Source: Mycobacterium sp. 4858 (GTDB lineage: Bacteria > Actinomycetota > Actinomycetes > Mycobacteriales > Mycobacteriaceae). From it: a DNA stretch of 64,000 nt. Within the stretch, counting starts at the first letter, position 1, and every line of letters starts with the position of its first letter. This document shows positions 17,525 through 25,879 of this stretch, piece after piece. A program made the translations under genes and the position numbers. The notes beneath the pieces are model-generated. The model worked only from the letters and a program-made list of their open reading frames with translations, ran no database searches and was not told where the DNA came from. The DNA lies in contig NZ_LT968776.1 in NCBI RefSeq assembly GCF_900240975.1, positions 2,973,092 through 3,037,091 of the forward strand, given 5' to 3'.

Positions 17525-17764
17525 GTGGGCCGGGTAGTCGTTCATGTGATGCCCAAAGCGGAGATTCTCGACCCGCAGGGTCAGGCGATTGTCGGCGCGC
17601 TCGGCCGGCTGGGTCATGCCGGGATCTCAGATGTCAGGCAGGGCAAGCGATTCGAGCTGGAGGTGGACGACACGGTCGACGACTCGGCGCTTGCCGAGAT
17701 CGCGGAAACGTTGTTGGCCAACACCGTGATCGAAGACTGGACGATCAGCCGGGAGGCCCGGTGA
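17525..17764 (+). CDS. purS: phosphoribosylformylglycinamidine synthase subunit PurS
   Basis: 79 residues from GTG, with a strong GAGGAGG Shine-Dalgarno. Sequence GRVVVHVMPKAEILDPQGQA and a C-terminal IEDWTISRE match PurS. It forms the small bridging subunit that lets the PurQ glutaminase pass ammonia to the small-type PurL in the FGAM synthase step. It overlaps purQ by 4 bp (GTGA). PurL is encoded 16.6 kb downstream at 34417. Confidence 0.96.
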   Translation: MGRVVVHVMPKAEILDPQGQAIVGALGRLGHAGISDVRQGKRFELEVDDTVDDSALAEIAETLLANTVIEDWTISREAR

Positions 17765-18435
17765 CGGCGCGAATCGGCATCATCACCTTCCCCGGGACCC
17801 TGGACGACGTCGACGCCGCCCGGGCCGCGCGCCGGGTCGGCGCCGAAGCGGTCAGCCTGTGGCACGCTGACGCCGACCTCAAGGGCGTCGACGCCGTGGT
17901 GGTGCCCGGCGGTTTCTCCTATGGCGACTACCTGCGGGCCGGGGCGATCGCCCGGTTCGCCCCGGTGATGGGCGAGGTGGGGGCCGCCGCGCAGCGCGGC
18001 GTGCCGGTGTTGGGCATTTGCAACGGTTTTCAGGTGCTCTGCGAGGCCGGTCTGCTTCCCGGGGCGTTGACCCGCAACAGCGGTTTGCATTTCGTCTGCC
18101 GGGATGTGTGGCTGCGGGTGGCGTCGATCTCGACGGCCTGGACGTCGCGTTTCGAGTGGGGCGCTGAGCTGCTGGTGCCGCTGAAGTCGGGCGAGGGCCG
18201 CTACGTGGCCCCCGACGATGTGCTCGACGAGCTGGAGGGGGAGGGCCGGGTGGTGTTCCGCTACCTCGACAATCCCAACGGCTCGCTGCACGACATCGCC
18301 GGCATCAGCTCCGCCAACGGCCGCGTCGTCGGGCTGATGCCGCATCCCGAGCACGCCATCGAAGCGTTGACGGGGCCCTCCGACGACGGCTTGGGCCTGT
18401 TCTATTCGGCGCTGGACGCGGTGCTTTCGGTCTGA
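17761..18435 (+). CDS. purQ: phosphoribosylformylglycinamidine synthase, glutaminase subunit PurQ
   Basis: 224 residues. Class I glutamine amidotransferase: nucleophile Cys in VLGICNGFQVL and His/Glu in LMPHPEHAIEAL. It releases ammonia from glutamine for conversion of FGAR to FGAM with PurL and PurS. It begins inside the purS stop, so the subunits are made together. Length is typical of the stand-alone PurQ of Gram-positive bacteria. Confidence 0.96.
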   Translation: MTARIGIITFPGTLDDVDAARAARRVGAEAVSLWHADADLKGVDAVVVPGGFSYGDYLRAGAIARFAPVMGEVGAAAQRGVPVLGICNGFQVLCEAGLLPGALTRNSGLHFVCRDVWLRVASISTAWTSRFEWGAELLVPLKSGEGRYVAPDDVLDELEGEGRVVFRYLDNPNGSLHDIAGISSANGRVVGLMPHPEHAIEALTGPSDDGLGLFYSALDAVLSV

Positions 18436-18476
18436 ACGGAAATCGCCGCGCTGGGCGGGCGTGAGTCGAGTTCGGT

Positions 18477-18953
18477 TCAGCCGGCGTCGCGCAGCAACGG
18501 GTGCGCCGTCGGCCATTGCGTGGCCGGGCTCAACGCGTCGAACAGGTCGGTCGCGTCCGCGACGGTGCCGTCGACGAAGGCGGCGAATTCCTCAAAGGAG
18601 ACGCCGGGTCGGATCCAGCGTGACCTGCGCGCCACCACGCCGATCCGCTGTGGGTCGGACGAGCCGTGCACGATCGCGGTGACTTCGTGCTCCGCGTGGT
18701 TCCACGTGTCGGAGAAGTGCACCAGCCAGGGGCGCTCGCCGGCGGGGAAGAAGCAGGCGGGAGTCACCCGAACGATCAGCACATCGCCGTGCGCGGGCGA
18801 GATCTCGAGATGGACGTGCAGGCGCCCCGAAGTACACGCACGCGCGCCGGTGACGAAGAAGTATTCGCCGTCGTGATGGCCGCGGAAGTAGCGTCGCCCA
18901 CGCGTGCGCAGGTAACGTTCGACCAGGTTCGCGCACATCAGCTCGTTCGCCAT
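18477..18953 (-). CDS. hypothetical protein, possibly YbjN/type III chaperone-like
   Basis: 158 residues: MANELMCANLVERYLRTRGRRYFRGHH, then alternating strands such as GEYFFVTGARA and RLHVHLEIS, and an acidic C-terminal helix ATDLFDALSP. The size and strand pattern resemble actinobacterial YbjN-like peptide-binding proteins, but there is no decisive motif. Downstream of the GntR gene on the same strand with a hairpin between them. Position is that of Rv0789c, but I cannot confirm homology. Function unknown. Confidence 0.65.
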   Translation of the reverse strand: MANELMCANLVERYLRTRGRRYFRGHHDGEYFFVTGARACTSGRLHVHLEISPAHGDVLIVRVTPACFFPAGERPWLVHFSDTWNHAEHEVTAIVHGSSDPQRIGVVARRSRWIRPGVSFEEFAAFVDGTVADATDLFDALSPATQWPTAHPLLRDAG

Positions 18954-19030
18954 GAAATCATGCTGCGGCCAGTGGCTTTGCGAATGCTGGGAGACAAGCC
19001 ATGAGCCCGCGAAGAAACTGTTGAGAATTT

Positions 19031-19054
19031 GCTGAGCGGCCGGATCCGCTCAGC
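19031..19054 (-). terminator. hairpin after the GntR gene
   Basis: GCTGAGCGG and CCGCTCAGC form a perfect 9-bp stem with a 6-nt loop, just beyond the GntR stop (19062) on the minus strand. It is followed by a weak AT-rich run rather than a U tract. Probably a terminator of the mycobacterial non-canonical kind. Confidence 0.5.
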
Positions 19055-19061
19055 GCCGTCG

Positions 19062-19895
19062 TCAAGGTTCGGTGTCCGGCCGCCGCTCCACGATCCCGGC
19101 GCCCGGCCCCGGCATGGTCCGTGGCAGCGTCACTGAGAATCGGTACCGCTCGGGGCGGTAATGAAACTCCACGACTTCGAGCGGCTTGTCGTCCCGTCCG
19201 TAGCTGATCCGTTCGAGCACGAGCACGGGGGAGCCCAACGGCAGATTCAACGCGCCGGCCACCTCGACGGAGGCGCCCGCCGCATGGATCTCATAGGTGG
19301 CCCGGGCGATGGGGATGCCCAGCCGCCGCTCCCACATCGTGTAGGTGCTTTCCATCGCCCGCTCGGGTTGCGCGTCCGAGACGCTCGCCAGCAGCGGCTC
19401 AACGGCCCTCCCCAGCCCCGGCGGTAGATACGCGATCATCAGCGCCAGGGGCGCGTCCCCGTCCCGGAAACGTCGCTGGATGCACAGAACTTTGGGCAAG
19501 CCCAGCGTTTCGGCGACCCGCTGTGGGGGCTCCTCGACGCGGTGCGACAGGACGTCGACGTGGGGGGTGATCCCCGAACTCGCCAAGACTTCGGTGATCG
19601 TGCGCACGCCGGAGCCCAGTTCCTGCCGCACTGGGTTGGTCACGAAGGTCCCCAGGCCTTGGCGTCTGACCAGCCAGCCCTGGCGCTCGAGCAGTCCGAC
19701 CGCCGCGCGCACGGTTACCCGGCTCAGACCGGACCGATCGATCAACTCGCGTTCGCTGGGCAGGCGTCCGCCGCGGGGCACGCGCTGCTTGATGATCGCG
19801 GCCTTGAGCGCCTCGGCGAGCTGGGTGCTCGCGGGTACGCTGCCGCGCCGAACTCGCAGATCGGCGGACTCGAGGTCGAGCGACCGGCTGGTCAT
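19062..19895 (-). CDS. GntR/HutC-family transcriptional regulator
   Basis: 277 residues. The winged helix is at about 22-90 (LAEALKAAIIKQRVPRGGRLPSERELIDRSGLSRVTVRAA). A UTRA ligand domain follows (about 110-260, with RRFRDGDAPLALMIAYLP and PLEVVEFHYRPERYRFSV). HutC members bind small metabolites such as sugars, histidine-pathway compounds or alkylphosphonates. It corresponds to Rv0792c. A perfect inverted repeat overlaps its own promoter, so autoregulation is likely. The divergent VOC gene is a plausible second target. Confidence 0.9.
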   Translation of the reverse strand: MTSRSLDLESADLRVRRGSVPASTQLAEALKAAIIKQRVPRGGRLPSERELIDRSGLSRVTVRAAVGLLERQGWLVRRQGLGTFVTNPVRQELGSGVRTITEVLASSGITPHVDVLSHRVEEPPQRVAETLGLPKVLCIQRRFRDGDAPLALMIAYLPPGLGRAVEPLLASVSDAQPERAMESTYTMWERRLGIPIARATYEIHAAGASVEVAGALNLPLGSPVLVLERISYGRDDKPLEVVEFHYRPERYRFSVTLPRTMPGPGAGIVERRPDTEP

Positions 19896-19896
19896 A

Positions 19897-19914
19897 AGAC
19901 GTATTAAAACGTCT
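19897..19914. promoter_or_regulatory. GntR operator overlapping the promoter
   Basis: AGACGT and ACGTCT are perfect 6-bp arms around the AT-rich spacer ATTAAA, starting 1 bp upstream of the GntR ATG. On the minus strand TTTAAT within it sits 7 nt before the ATG, so the operator covers the -10 box and start point of a leaderless transcript. Confidence 0.6.
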
Positions 19915-20014
19915 GGTAAGCGGAGGGTAAAGACCGGTCACCGTCCGGCTGCTGTACCGAGTCCCGATTAGGCTGGTGCTGAACGATTTTCGCGTCACCT
20001 CAGGAGGTCCGGAC

Positions 20015-20422
20015 GTGGGATTCGCGGTGGAAGGGATCGACCACGTCGTGCTGAATTGCAGCGACGTCGAGGCAACCGCGGCCTGGTATGAGCGGGTGCT
20101 CGGGATGCGCCGGGAGACGTTCGGTCCGTCCGCGCGGATCGCGCTGCGCTTCGGGGAGCAGAAACTCAACCTGCGGCCCCTCGGGGCGCTGGCCGGCGAT
20201 CCCGACTGGGTCACCGGGTCGGTCGAGGCCGCCGGCTCCGCGGACTTGTGCTTCATCACGCGCAGCAGCCCCGACGACGTGCGCGCTCACCTCGTCGAGT
20301 GTGGTGTGGAGGTCGTCGCGGGTCCGGTGACCCGGACCGGCGCACTCGGCCCGATGACGTCGCACTACTGCCGCGACGTCGACGGGAACCTCGTCGAAAT
20401 CGCCGTCTACGGAACGGTCTAG
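20015..20422 (+). CDS. VOC (glyoxalase/dioxygenase fold) family protein
   Basis: 135 residues from GTG 20015, with CAGGAGGT 6 nt upstream; this decides the start over an earlier frame opening at 19976. GIDHVVLNCSDVEATAAWYERVLGM is the first VOC half with a His ligand, and SHYCRDVDGNLVEIAVY the second with a metal-ligand Glu. Small VOC proteins of this pattern include glyoxalase I-like, fosfomycin-resistance-like and dioxygenase-related enzymes; which applies is not determinable. Divergent from the GntR gene, hence a likely target of it. Confidence 0.85.
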   Translation: MGFAVEGIDHVVLNCSDVEATAAWYERVLGMRRETFGPSARIALRFGEQKLNLRPLGALAGDPDWVTGSVEAAGSADLCFITRSSPDDVRAHLVECGVEVVAGPVTRTGALGPMTSHYCRDVDGNLVEIAVYGTV

Positions 20423-20425
20423 GGA

Positions 20426-20881
20426 TCAGAGCGGGTAGAGCGCCGGCAGGTTCACCACGACCGCCTCCTGGGTGCTGCGCGCGATGACGACCTCCGCCGG
20501 GCTGGTCGGGTCGGGATTTTCCTCGCGGTGCGGCAGATACGGCGGGATGAACACGTAGTCCCCGGGTGAGGTCGAGATACGCACCTCTCCGGTGCCGTCG
20601 TGGAAGACGAATTCCGGGTGACCACTGCGCACGTAGATGGCGGTTTCCGAGTCGCCGTGATGATGGTTGGACGAGACGGTCGACGGCATTGCGTGCGTCT
20701 CACCCATCCAGAGCTTTTCGGCGCCGACCGACGTGCCGCTGAGCGCGGCGAAGCGACGAAGCCCGTCCGATTGCGCGGTGTCGGAGCTGATGTCCGACGC
20801 TTTGATGTGGTGCACCCGGTTGCCGGTGGCTTCCGGCGCCTTCTCGTCGAAGTCCGGGTGGAATCCGTCTGCGGTGGCCAT
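20426..20881 (-). CDS. cupin-domain protein
   Basis: 151 residues. The cupin motif 1 is SNHHHGDSETAIYVRSGHPEF and motif 2 is PGDYVFIPPYLPHRE, giving a His-rich metal site (HHH, E, H). Such single-domain cupins act as dioxygenases, isomerases or small-molecule binders. Its gene stops 3 bp from the end of the convergent VOC gene and begins 3 bp from the stop of the upstream oxidoreductase, so it is probably transcribed with that gene. CATAAT lies 6 nt before its ATG and may be an additional leaderless promoter. Confidence 0.85.
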   Translation of the reverse strand: MATADGFHPDFDEKAPEATGNRVHHIKASDISSDTAQSDGLRRFAALSGTSVGAEKLWMGETHAMPSTVSSNHHHGDSETAIYVRSGHPEFVFHDGTGEVRISTSPGDYVFIPPYLPHREENPDPTSPAEVVIARSTQEAVVVNLPALYPL

Positions 20882-20884
20882 GGG

Positions 20885-22339
20885 TCAATTATGGTCCGAC
20901 GCATCCCGATACGCCTCGAGAAGCCGCAGCCACAGCTCGCTGACCGTCGGGAAGCAGGGCACGGCGTGCCACAGCCGGTCGATGGGCACCTGGCCGGCGA
21001 CGGCGATCGTGGCGGAGTGAAGCATTTCGGTGACCCCGGGTCCAACCAGCGTGACCCCGAGCAGGTGCTCGCGATCGAGATCGACCACCATCCGCGCCCG
21101 GCCTGTGTACCCATCGGCGTAGAGCTTGGCCCCCGTCACAGCGTCGCCGACTTCGATGTCGACCGTGCGCACCCGGTGCCCGGCCCGCTGCGCCTGCTGG
21201 GCCGTCAGGCCGACCGCGGCGGCTTCGGGATCGGTGAAGAACGCCTGCGGGACGGCGTAATGGTCAGCCGTGGTGGCATGCCGTCCCCAGGGTGCGGTGT
21301 CCAACGGGGCGCCCACCGCACGAGCTGCGATGGCCGCGCCGGCGATACGGCCCTGGTACTTGCCCTGATGGGTTAGCAGGGCCCGGTGATTGACGTCGCC
21401 TGCCGCATAGAGCCAGCCGTCCTCGATCGCTCGCACGCGGCAGGTGTCGTCAACGCCGAGCCATGCGCCCGGTGTCAACCCGACGGTCTCCAGGCCGATG
21501 TCGTCGGTGAGCGGCGCGCGGCCCGTCGCGAAAAGCACTTCCTCAGCTGATAACTCGGATCCGTCGTCCAATTCGAGTTTTACCTGCCCGTCATCGGCCC
21601 GGCGCAGCGCGCGGACCGATACCCCGACGCGCACCTCCACGCCCGCCTCGGTGAGTCCGCGTTCGATCAGCTCGCCCACGAAGGGTTCCATTCGGGGTAG
21701 CAGGCCGGATCCACGCGCGAGCAGAGTCACCCGCGACCCCAATCCTTGCCAGGCGGTCGCCATTTCGACGCCCACGCCACCGGCACCCACCACGGCGAGT
21801 CGCTCGGGGACGGAGCTGTGGTCGGTGGCTTGGCGGTTGGTCCACGGGTGGGCTTCGTCGATGCCGGGCAGGTCGGGGAGAGCGGGCTGGCTTCCAGTGC
21901 AGACCACGACCGCGTGTCGCGCGGTCAACACCGACGTCTCACCGCTGGAGGCGGTGACGGCGACTCGTCGGGCACCGTCCAGCCGGCCGTGGCCGCGTAC
22001 CAGGGTGGCGCCGATCCCCTTCACCCAGTCGGCCTGCCCGCTGTCGTCCCAGTCGCTGACGTAGCGGTCGCGGCGGCCGAAGGCTCCCGCGGCGCTGATG
22101 GGGCCGGCGACGGCTTCCCGCGCCCCGTCGACCCGGCGGGCGTCGGAGACGGCAATCACCGGACGCAGCAGAGCCTTGCTGGGTACGCAGGCCCAATACG
22201 AGCATTCGCCACCGACAAGTTCGCGCTCGATCATCGCGACGCTCAGGCCGCCCGCCCGGGCGCCTTCCGCGACGTTCTGCCCGATCGGCCCGGCGCCGAG
22301 CACGATGACGTCGTAGTCCCGTTCCTTGTCGACCGCCAT
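20885..22339 (-). CDS. FAD-dependent pyridine nucleotide-disulfide oxidoreductase
   Basis: 484 residues from MAVDKERDYDVIVLGAG. FAD motif GAGPIGQNVAEGA, redox Cys pair in GGECSYWACVPSKALL (C-x4-C as in lipoamide dehydrogenase and mercuric reductase), NAD(P) motif GAGGVGVEMATAWQGLG, second FAD motif LYAAGDV, and a C-terminal dimer region with HAVPCFPTVSE where His-x-Pro pairs with the disulfide. A longer reading to 22612 exists, but AAAGG before 22339 and the family N-terminus decide the start. Corresponds to Rv0794c by recall. Physiological substrate unknown. Confidence 0.88.
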   Translation of the reverse strand: MAVDKERDYDVIVLGAGPIGQNVAEGARAGGLSVAMIERELVGGECSYWACVPSKALLRPVIAVSDARRVDGAREAVAGPISAAGAFGRRDRYVSDWDDSGQADWVKGIGATLVRGHGRLDGARRVAVTASSGETSVLTARHAVVVCTGSQPALPDLPGIDEAHPWTNRQATDHSSVPERLAVVGAGGVGVEMATAWQGLGSRVTLLARGSGLLPRMEPFVGELIERGLTEAGVEVRVGVSVRALRRADDGQVKLELDDGSELSAEEVLFATGRAPLTDDIGLETVGLTPGAWLGVDDTCRVRAIEDGWLYAAGDVNHRALLTHQGKYQGRIAGAAIAARAVGAPLDTAPWGRHATTADHYAVPQAFFTDPEAAAVGLTAQQAQRAGHRVRTVDIEVGDAVTGAKLYADGYTGRARMVVDLDREHLLGVTLVGPGVTEMLHSATIAVAGQVPIDRLWHAVPCFPTVSELWLRLLEAYRDASDHN

Positions 22340-22365
22340 GGGCAATGACCTTTCTGTGGTGTCCG

Positions 22366-23046
22366 TCAGTTGGCTGTGAGCTTCTCGGCCAGCTGGCATA
22401 AGTCGCTCGCTATGAGGTTCGGCTGGGGCAGCCCCTCGACCGGTAGCGGTGGATTGCCTGGGCGTGTGATGAGCGCCGCGCTGAAGCCGACGTTTTGCGC
22501 CCCGAGCGTGTCCCACACGTGCGCGGCCACCATCATGCAGTCGGTCGGCGCGACCCCGAGCGTTTCGCACACATATCGGTACACGGCGGGCGCCGGCTTG
22601 AAGGCGCGACAACCGTCGACGCTCAATTGGTGTTCGAAGAAATCGGCCAGCCCGGAACTCTGCAAGGCCGTCGGCCCGTCCGGGTTGGGCGGTGAATTGG
22701 TCAACGTAACCAGGCGAAAACCATTGTCTCGCAACCTGGTCAGCCCCTCGGGTACCTCCGGGTATGCCGGCATGGTGAGAAGACCTGTCTTCAGGCGGTG
22801 CAGGTCATCGTCGGAGACGCGGACGTCGTGAATATCGCCGACCATACGCAGCACGCCTTGTGCGAGCGTGGAGAAGTTCACGTAATTGTCCGCCAGTGTC
22901 GCGGACATCGAGTACATGACCAGCTGGGCGAACCACTCGCGGAGCACCCTTTCATCGCCGAACAACTCGGTGAAAAGCGGTGCGAGGGAGTCGATGTCGA
23001 TCAACGTCTCGTTGACGTCGAAAACCAGGACGGGCGGTGTGGGCAT
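22366..23046 (-). CDS. haloacid dehalogenase, type II (HAD superfamily)
   Basis: 226 residues. HAD motif I is VFDVNETLID with the nucleophilic Asp, motif II is LTNSPP, Lys in AFKPAP and motif III in VAAHVWDTLGAQ. The pattern is that of (S)-2-haloacid dehalogenases, which hydrolyse 2-haloalkanoic acids via an Asp ester in the cytosol. Downstream oxidoreductase follows after 26 bp, so they may share a transcript. The upstream extension to 23112 is not family-like. Confidence 0.9.
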   Translation of the reverse strand: MPTPPVLVFDVNETLIDIDSLAPLFTELFGDERVLREWFAQLVMYSMSATLADNYVNFSTLAQGVLRMVGDIHDVRVSDDDLHRLKTGLLTMPAYPEVPEGLTRLRDNGFRLVTLTNSPPNPDGPTALQSSGLADFFEHQLSVDGCRAFKPAPAVYRYVCETLGVAPTDCMMVAAHVWDTLGAQNVGFSAALITRPGNPPLPVEGLPQPNLIASDLCQLAEKLTAN

Positions 23047-23251
23047 GGCTAGGGCTCGGCCTTCTTGAGAGTGGGAACGTCGGGCCTTGGATACCCGACC
23101 AAACACAGGCAAATCAATGCCATTCCGCGGACGGCCACCAAAGTGCGATCACCTCGGCCGTCTTCCGCACGGCCACTACGCCTCCTCAGACCCAGCCCGC
23201 GGGATCGCAAGTTCGACGGACCTCTCGCGAACGATCCCGGACGGTCGTTGC

Positions 23252-24298
23252 TCACTGCATCACAACGACCATCTTCCCGCCGGCCTCTCCCGCTTCCATC
23301 ACGCGGTGCGCCTCACGTATCTGGTCGAAAGAGAAGACGCGAGACGGCTTGGCCTCCAGCGTGCCCTCTGCGACCTGCCGCGCGATGTCTTGCAGCGGAA
23401 CGTCCGACAGCGGAAAGCCGGGAGCCCCAAAGACGAAGCTGCCGAAGAAGTTCCAGTTGACACCGCTCGCCATGCGCAACAGCGGGTTGAAATCCCCGAT
23501 GGGTTCAAGCCCGCCCAGCCATCCCGCCAGGCATGCCGTACCGCCGCGGCGCAGCATGTCCAGGGAGTCCAGAATGGTGCCGTTGCCGACCAGGTCCAGG
23601 ACGGTGTCCACCCGCTTCGCCTCGGGGAGATGGTCGGCCAGGTCGCGCCGCTCCAATTCGACGCGGGAGGCGCCCAGCTCTTCCAGCTTGGAGAACCGGC
23701 CCTGGCTTCGCGCGGTGGCGATGACGCGCGCACCGGCGGCGACGGCCAGCTTGAGCGCGGCCTGCCCGAGCGATGAGGTCGCGCCGCGCAGCACCAGGGT
23801 TTGTCCGGCCTGCAGATTGAGGTTGCGGAAGAGGCATGTCCACGCGACCGCGTAGGTCTCGGGTAACGCCGCCAAATCCGCCCAGGGCAGCCCGGATTCG
23901 ATGAGGGTGACGTTGGCTGCGCGCACACGCGTGTACTGCGCGTAGCTGCCGTTGATGGTACGGCCCAGACCCCCCATCAATGCCGCCACCTTGGCGCCCA
24001 CGGGGAATTCACCGCCAGGACACGAGTCGACGACGCCGACGCATTCGATGCCGCTGACTTCCGCGGCTTCCGCCCATTCGCCCCGGCGCATATGCATCTC
24101 GGCGTGGTTGACGCCGAACGCCTTGACCTCGATGACCACTTCGCCGTCTCTGGGCAGCGGCTTGGGGATGTCGGTGTAGACCAGTTTGTCGAGGCCGCCG
24201 AATCCCTTCAGAACGATCGCTCGCATGGTTTCGTCCCCTGCTTGTTCGCGCACCACTACCGGCGCGGTGGGCAGCTGGGACGCTTCGGTGGTCGACAT
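23252..24298 (-). CDS. zinc-type alcohol dehydrogenase / NADPH:quinone reductase family
   Basis: 348 residues. A MDR-fold protein: GroES-like N-domain with KAFGVNHAEMHMRRG, Rossmann domain with LVLRGATSSLGQAALKLAVAAGARVIAT and C-terminal AGEAGGKMVVVMQ. Zn-ligand Cys residues are absent, which places it in the quinone reductase branch using NADPH. GGGAGGAG 6 nt upstream supports the start at 24298, although MRAIV at 24226 begins the family core. Two TGGG-N8-CCCA operator copies lie 79-117 bp upstream. Probably part of the regulon of the neighbouring double TetR. Confidence 0.9.
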   Translation of the reverse strand: MSTTEASQLPTAPVVVREQAGDETMRAIVLKGFGGLDKLVYTDIPKPLPRDGEVVIEVKAFGVNHAEMHMRRGEWAEAAEVSGIECVGVVDSCPGGEFPVGAKVAALMGGLGRTINGSYAQYTRVRAANVTLIESGLPWADLAALPETYAVAWTCLFRNLNLQAGQTLVLRGATSSLGQAALKLAVAAGARVIATARSQGRFSKLEELGASRVELERRDLADHLPEAKRVDTVLDLVGNGTILDSLDMLRRGGTACLAGWLGGLEPIGDFNPLLRMASGVNWNFFGSFVFGAPGFPLSDVPLQDIARQVAEGTLEAKPSRVFSFDQIREAHRVMEAGEAGGKMVVVMQ

Positions 24299-24376
24299 TT
24301 GCCGCTCCTCCCGAATGCTCAGTGGGCATTCATGTCTGGATATGCCGAACGGAGCCGGAGAGCTTCCCGCCCGTAA

Positions 24377-24392
24377 TGGGTCGGCTAACCCA
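24377..24392. promoter_or_regulatory. putative double-TetR operator O1a
   Basis: TGGGTCGGCTAACCCA fits TGGG-N8-CCCA. It lies 79 bp upstream of the quinone reductase-type start and 23 bp from O1b. Confidence 0.6.
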
Positions 24393-24399
24393 ATTATTA

Positions 24400-24415
24400 T
24401 GGGCTACCTATCCCA
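24400..24415. promoter_or_regulatory. putative double-TetR operator O1b
   Basis: TGGGCTACCTATCCCA, same 16-bp geometry, between the regulator stop (24440) and the dehydrogenase start (24298). Confidence 0.6.
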
Positions 24416-24439
24416 ATCTGTCCAGATGGGGCGGTGAAG

Positions 24440-25801
24440 CTATTTGGCCCGGTACGGGCCGCGGCGTCGCGCCGGGGTTGATCGGCTCTTACGCGCGTGC
24501 GGCGTGAATGTGCGAACGTAGTCGACGGCGGCATTGACTGCGGTCCGCAACGGTTCCGCATCCCCGGTGGCGTATGTCAACATCGCTCCGCCCTGGTGCG
24601 CGACCACCAGCGATACCGCCAGGTGACGCGGGTCGGCATCGGGGCGCAGCTCGCCGCGACGGCGCATGGCGGCAAGGCCGGTCTCAAAAAGCTCGATCCA
24701 CTGGTCATAGCCGGCGGAGAGATCGTCGTGTACTTCGTCGTCGGCGTCGATCAATTCCCCCGCCAAAGAGCCGTAGACGCAACCTCCCAAGCGGTATACG
24801 GCGTCGATGTCCGCGACGCAGGCATCGGCCCACGCCTGCAGGGCGTCGAGGGTGTCCAGGTCGCCCAGTGGTGGCGCAGTGTGGAAGGCCCGTACGTCCT
24901 CGCGGCGGGCGGCGATCACCTGACGGGTCAGCTCGCGCTTGTCGTGGAAGTAATGCGCGATCTGCGAGCCGCCGACCCCGGCCGCTCGGCGCACCTGTTC
25001 GATGCTGGTGCCGGCGACGCCGCGCTCGAACATGAGGCGCGCGGCGACCTCGATGACGCGCGCGCGTGTCGCCTGCCCCTTGCGGGTGAAACGTGTTGAG
25101 CTGTCATCAGTTAGGGCGCGGGTCTTGCGCAGGCGCCGAGGGCGCCGCGCGGGCCGGGCAACCCGCTCGCCGGGATCGGTGGCGAAGCTGCGCAGGTGGT
25201 TGATCGCGAAGCGGACGGCATCGGCGTGCGGCCATTCCGCGCGGTAGGTGAAGGCCAAGGTGCCACCACCCTGATGGGCGGCGACGATTACGATCGCCAG
25301 CGCTCGCGAGTCGGCGTCAGCGACGACGATGCCGCCGTCTTTCATTCGCTGGATCGCCGTTTCGAGCAGGTCGATCCACTGCCAATAGCCGGCTCCCAGC
25401 GTTGCGCGTGTCGCGTCGTCGGACTTCACCAGCTGTGCGGCAAGCGCGTGATAGGTGGGCGTGCCGAAATATCCGATGCGCCTGAGGTATCGCATATTGA
25501 GGTCTATCCACCGTTCGAAGTCGGCGAACGAAGCCAGACCACCGAGCTTGGGCTGCCGGTGGAAGTCGAGAACCACGCCGATCTGACGCCGGATGACCGC
25601 GCGGATGAGGGCGTTCTTGTCGGCGAAATAATGGGCGAGCTGCGAACCGCTGACGGACGCCGCCCTGCGTACGTTCTCCATGTTCGACGCGGAGAGTCCT
25701 TCGGTGACGATCAGTCGGGCGGCCGCTTCCACGATGCGGTCCCGGGTGGCCCGCCCCTTGGCGGTCAACCGTTGTTCGTCCTGACCATCGGGATGGGCCA
25801 T
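24440..25801 (-). CDS. TetR-family regulator with two complete TetR modules in one chain
   Basis: 453 residues. Module 1 (residues 1-205) has TAKGRATRDRIVEAAARLIVTEG, ENVRRAASVSGSQLAHYFADKNALIRAV. Module 2 (about 236-430) repeats the pattern: TRKGQATRARVIEVAARLMFERG, EQVRRAAGVGGSQIAHYFHDKRELTRQV. Both ligand domains are retained and also resemble each other (GYWQWIDLLETAI versus GYDQWIELFETGL). A basic linker joins them. An internal duplication and fusion mimics a covalent TetR dimer. A TGGG-N8-CCCA palindrome lies 34 bp before its start, indicating autorepression, and four more copies precede its neighbours. No ligand is identifiable. Confidence 0.93.
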   Translation of the reverse strand: MAHPDGQDEQRLTAKGRATRDRIVEAAARLIVTEGLSASNMENVRRAASVSGSQLAHYFADKNALIRAVIRRQIGVVLDFHRQPKLGGLASFADFERWIDLNMRYLRRIGYFGTPTYHALAAQLVKSDDATRATLGAGYWQWIDLLETAIQRMKDGGIVVADADSRALAIVIVAAHQGGGTLAFTYRAEWPHADAVRFAINHLRSFATDPGERVARPARRPRRLRKTRALTDDSSTRFTRKGQATRARVIEVAARLMFERGVAGTSIEQVRRAAGVGGSQIAHYFHDKRELTRQVIAARREDVRAFHTAPPLGDLDTLDALQAWADACVADIDAVYRLGGCVYGSLAGELIDADDEVHDDLSAGYDQWIELFETGLAAMRRRGELRPDADPRHLAVSLVVAHQGGAMLTYATGDAEPLRTAVNAAVDYVRTFTPHARKSRSTPARRRGPYRAK

Positions 25802-25834
25802 CGCGTCAGGCTAACTCGCGATCGCCCCGAACTA

Positions 25835-25850
25835 TGGGATATCCAACCCA
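25835..25850. promoter_or_regulatory. putative double-TetR operator O2 (autoregulatory)
   Basis: TGGGATATCCAACCCA lies 34 bp upstream of the double-TetR ATG, between it and the stop of the hydrolase gene. Confidence 0.65.
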
Positions 25851-25879
25851 ATGAAGCGCCTGGGTGCCGGCGGTCCCTG

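Noticed and set aside
23070..23110. TTGGATACCCGACCAA as a sixth operator of the double TetR
   Set aside because: Spacing matches, but half-sites are TTGG/CCAA instead of TGGG/CCCA, so it is not counted.
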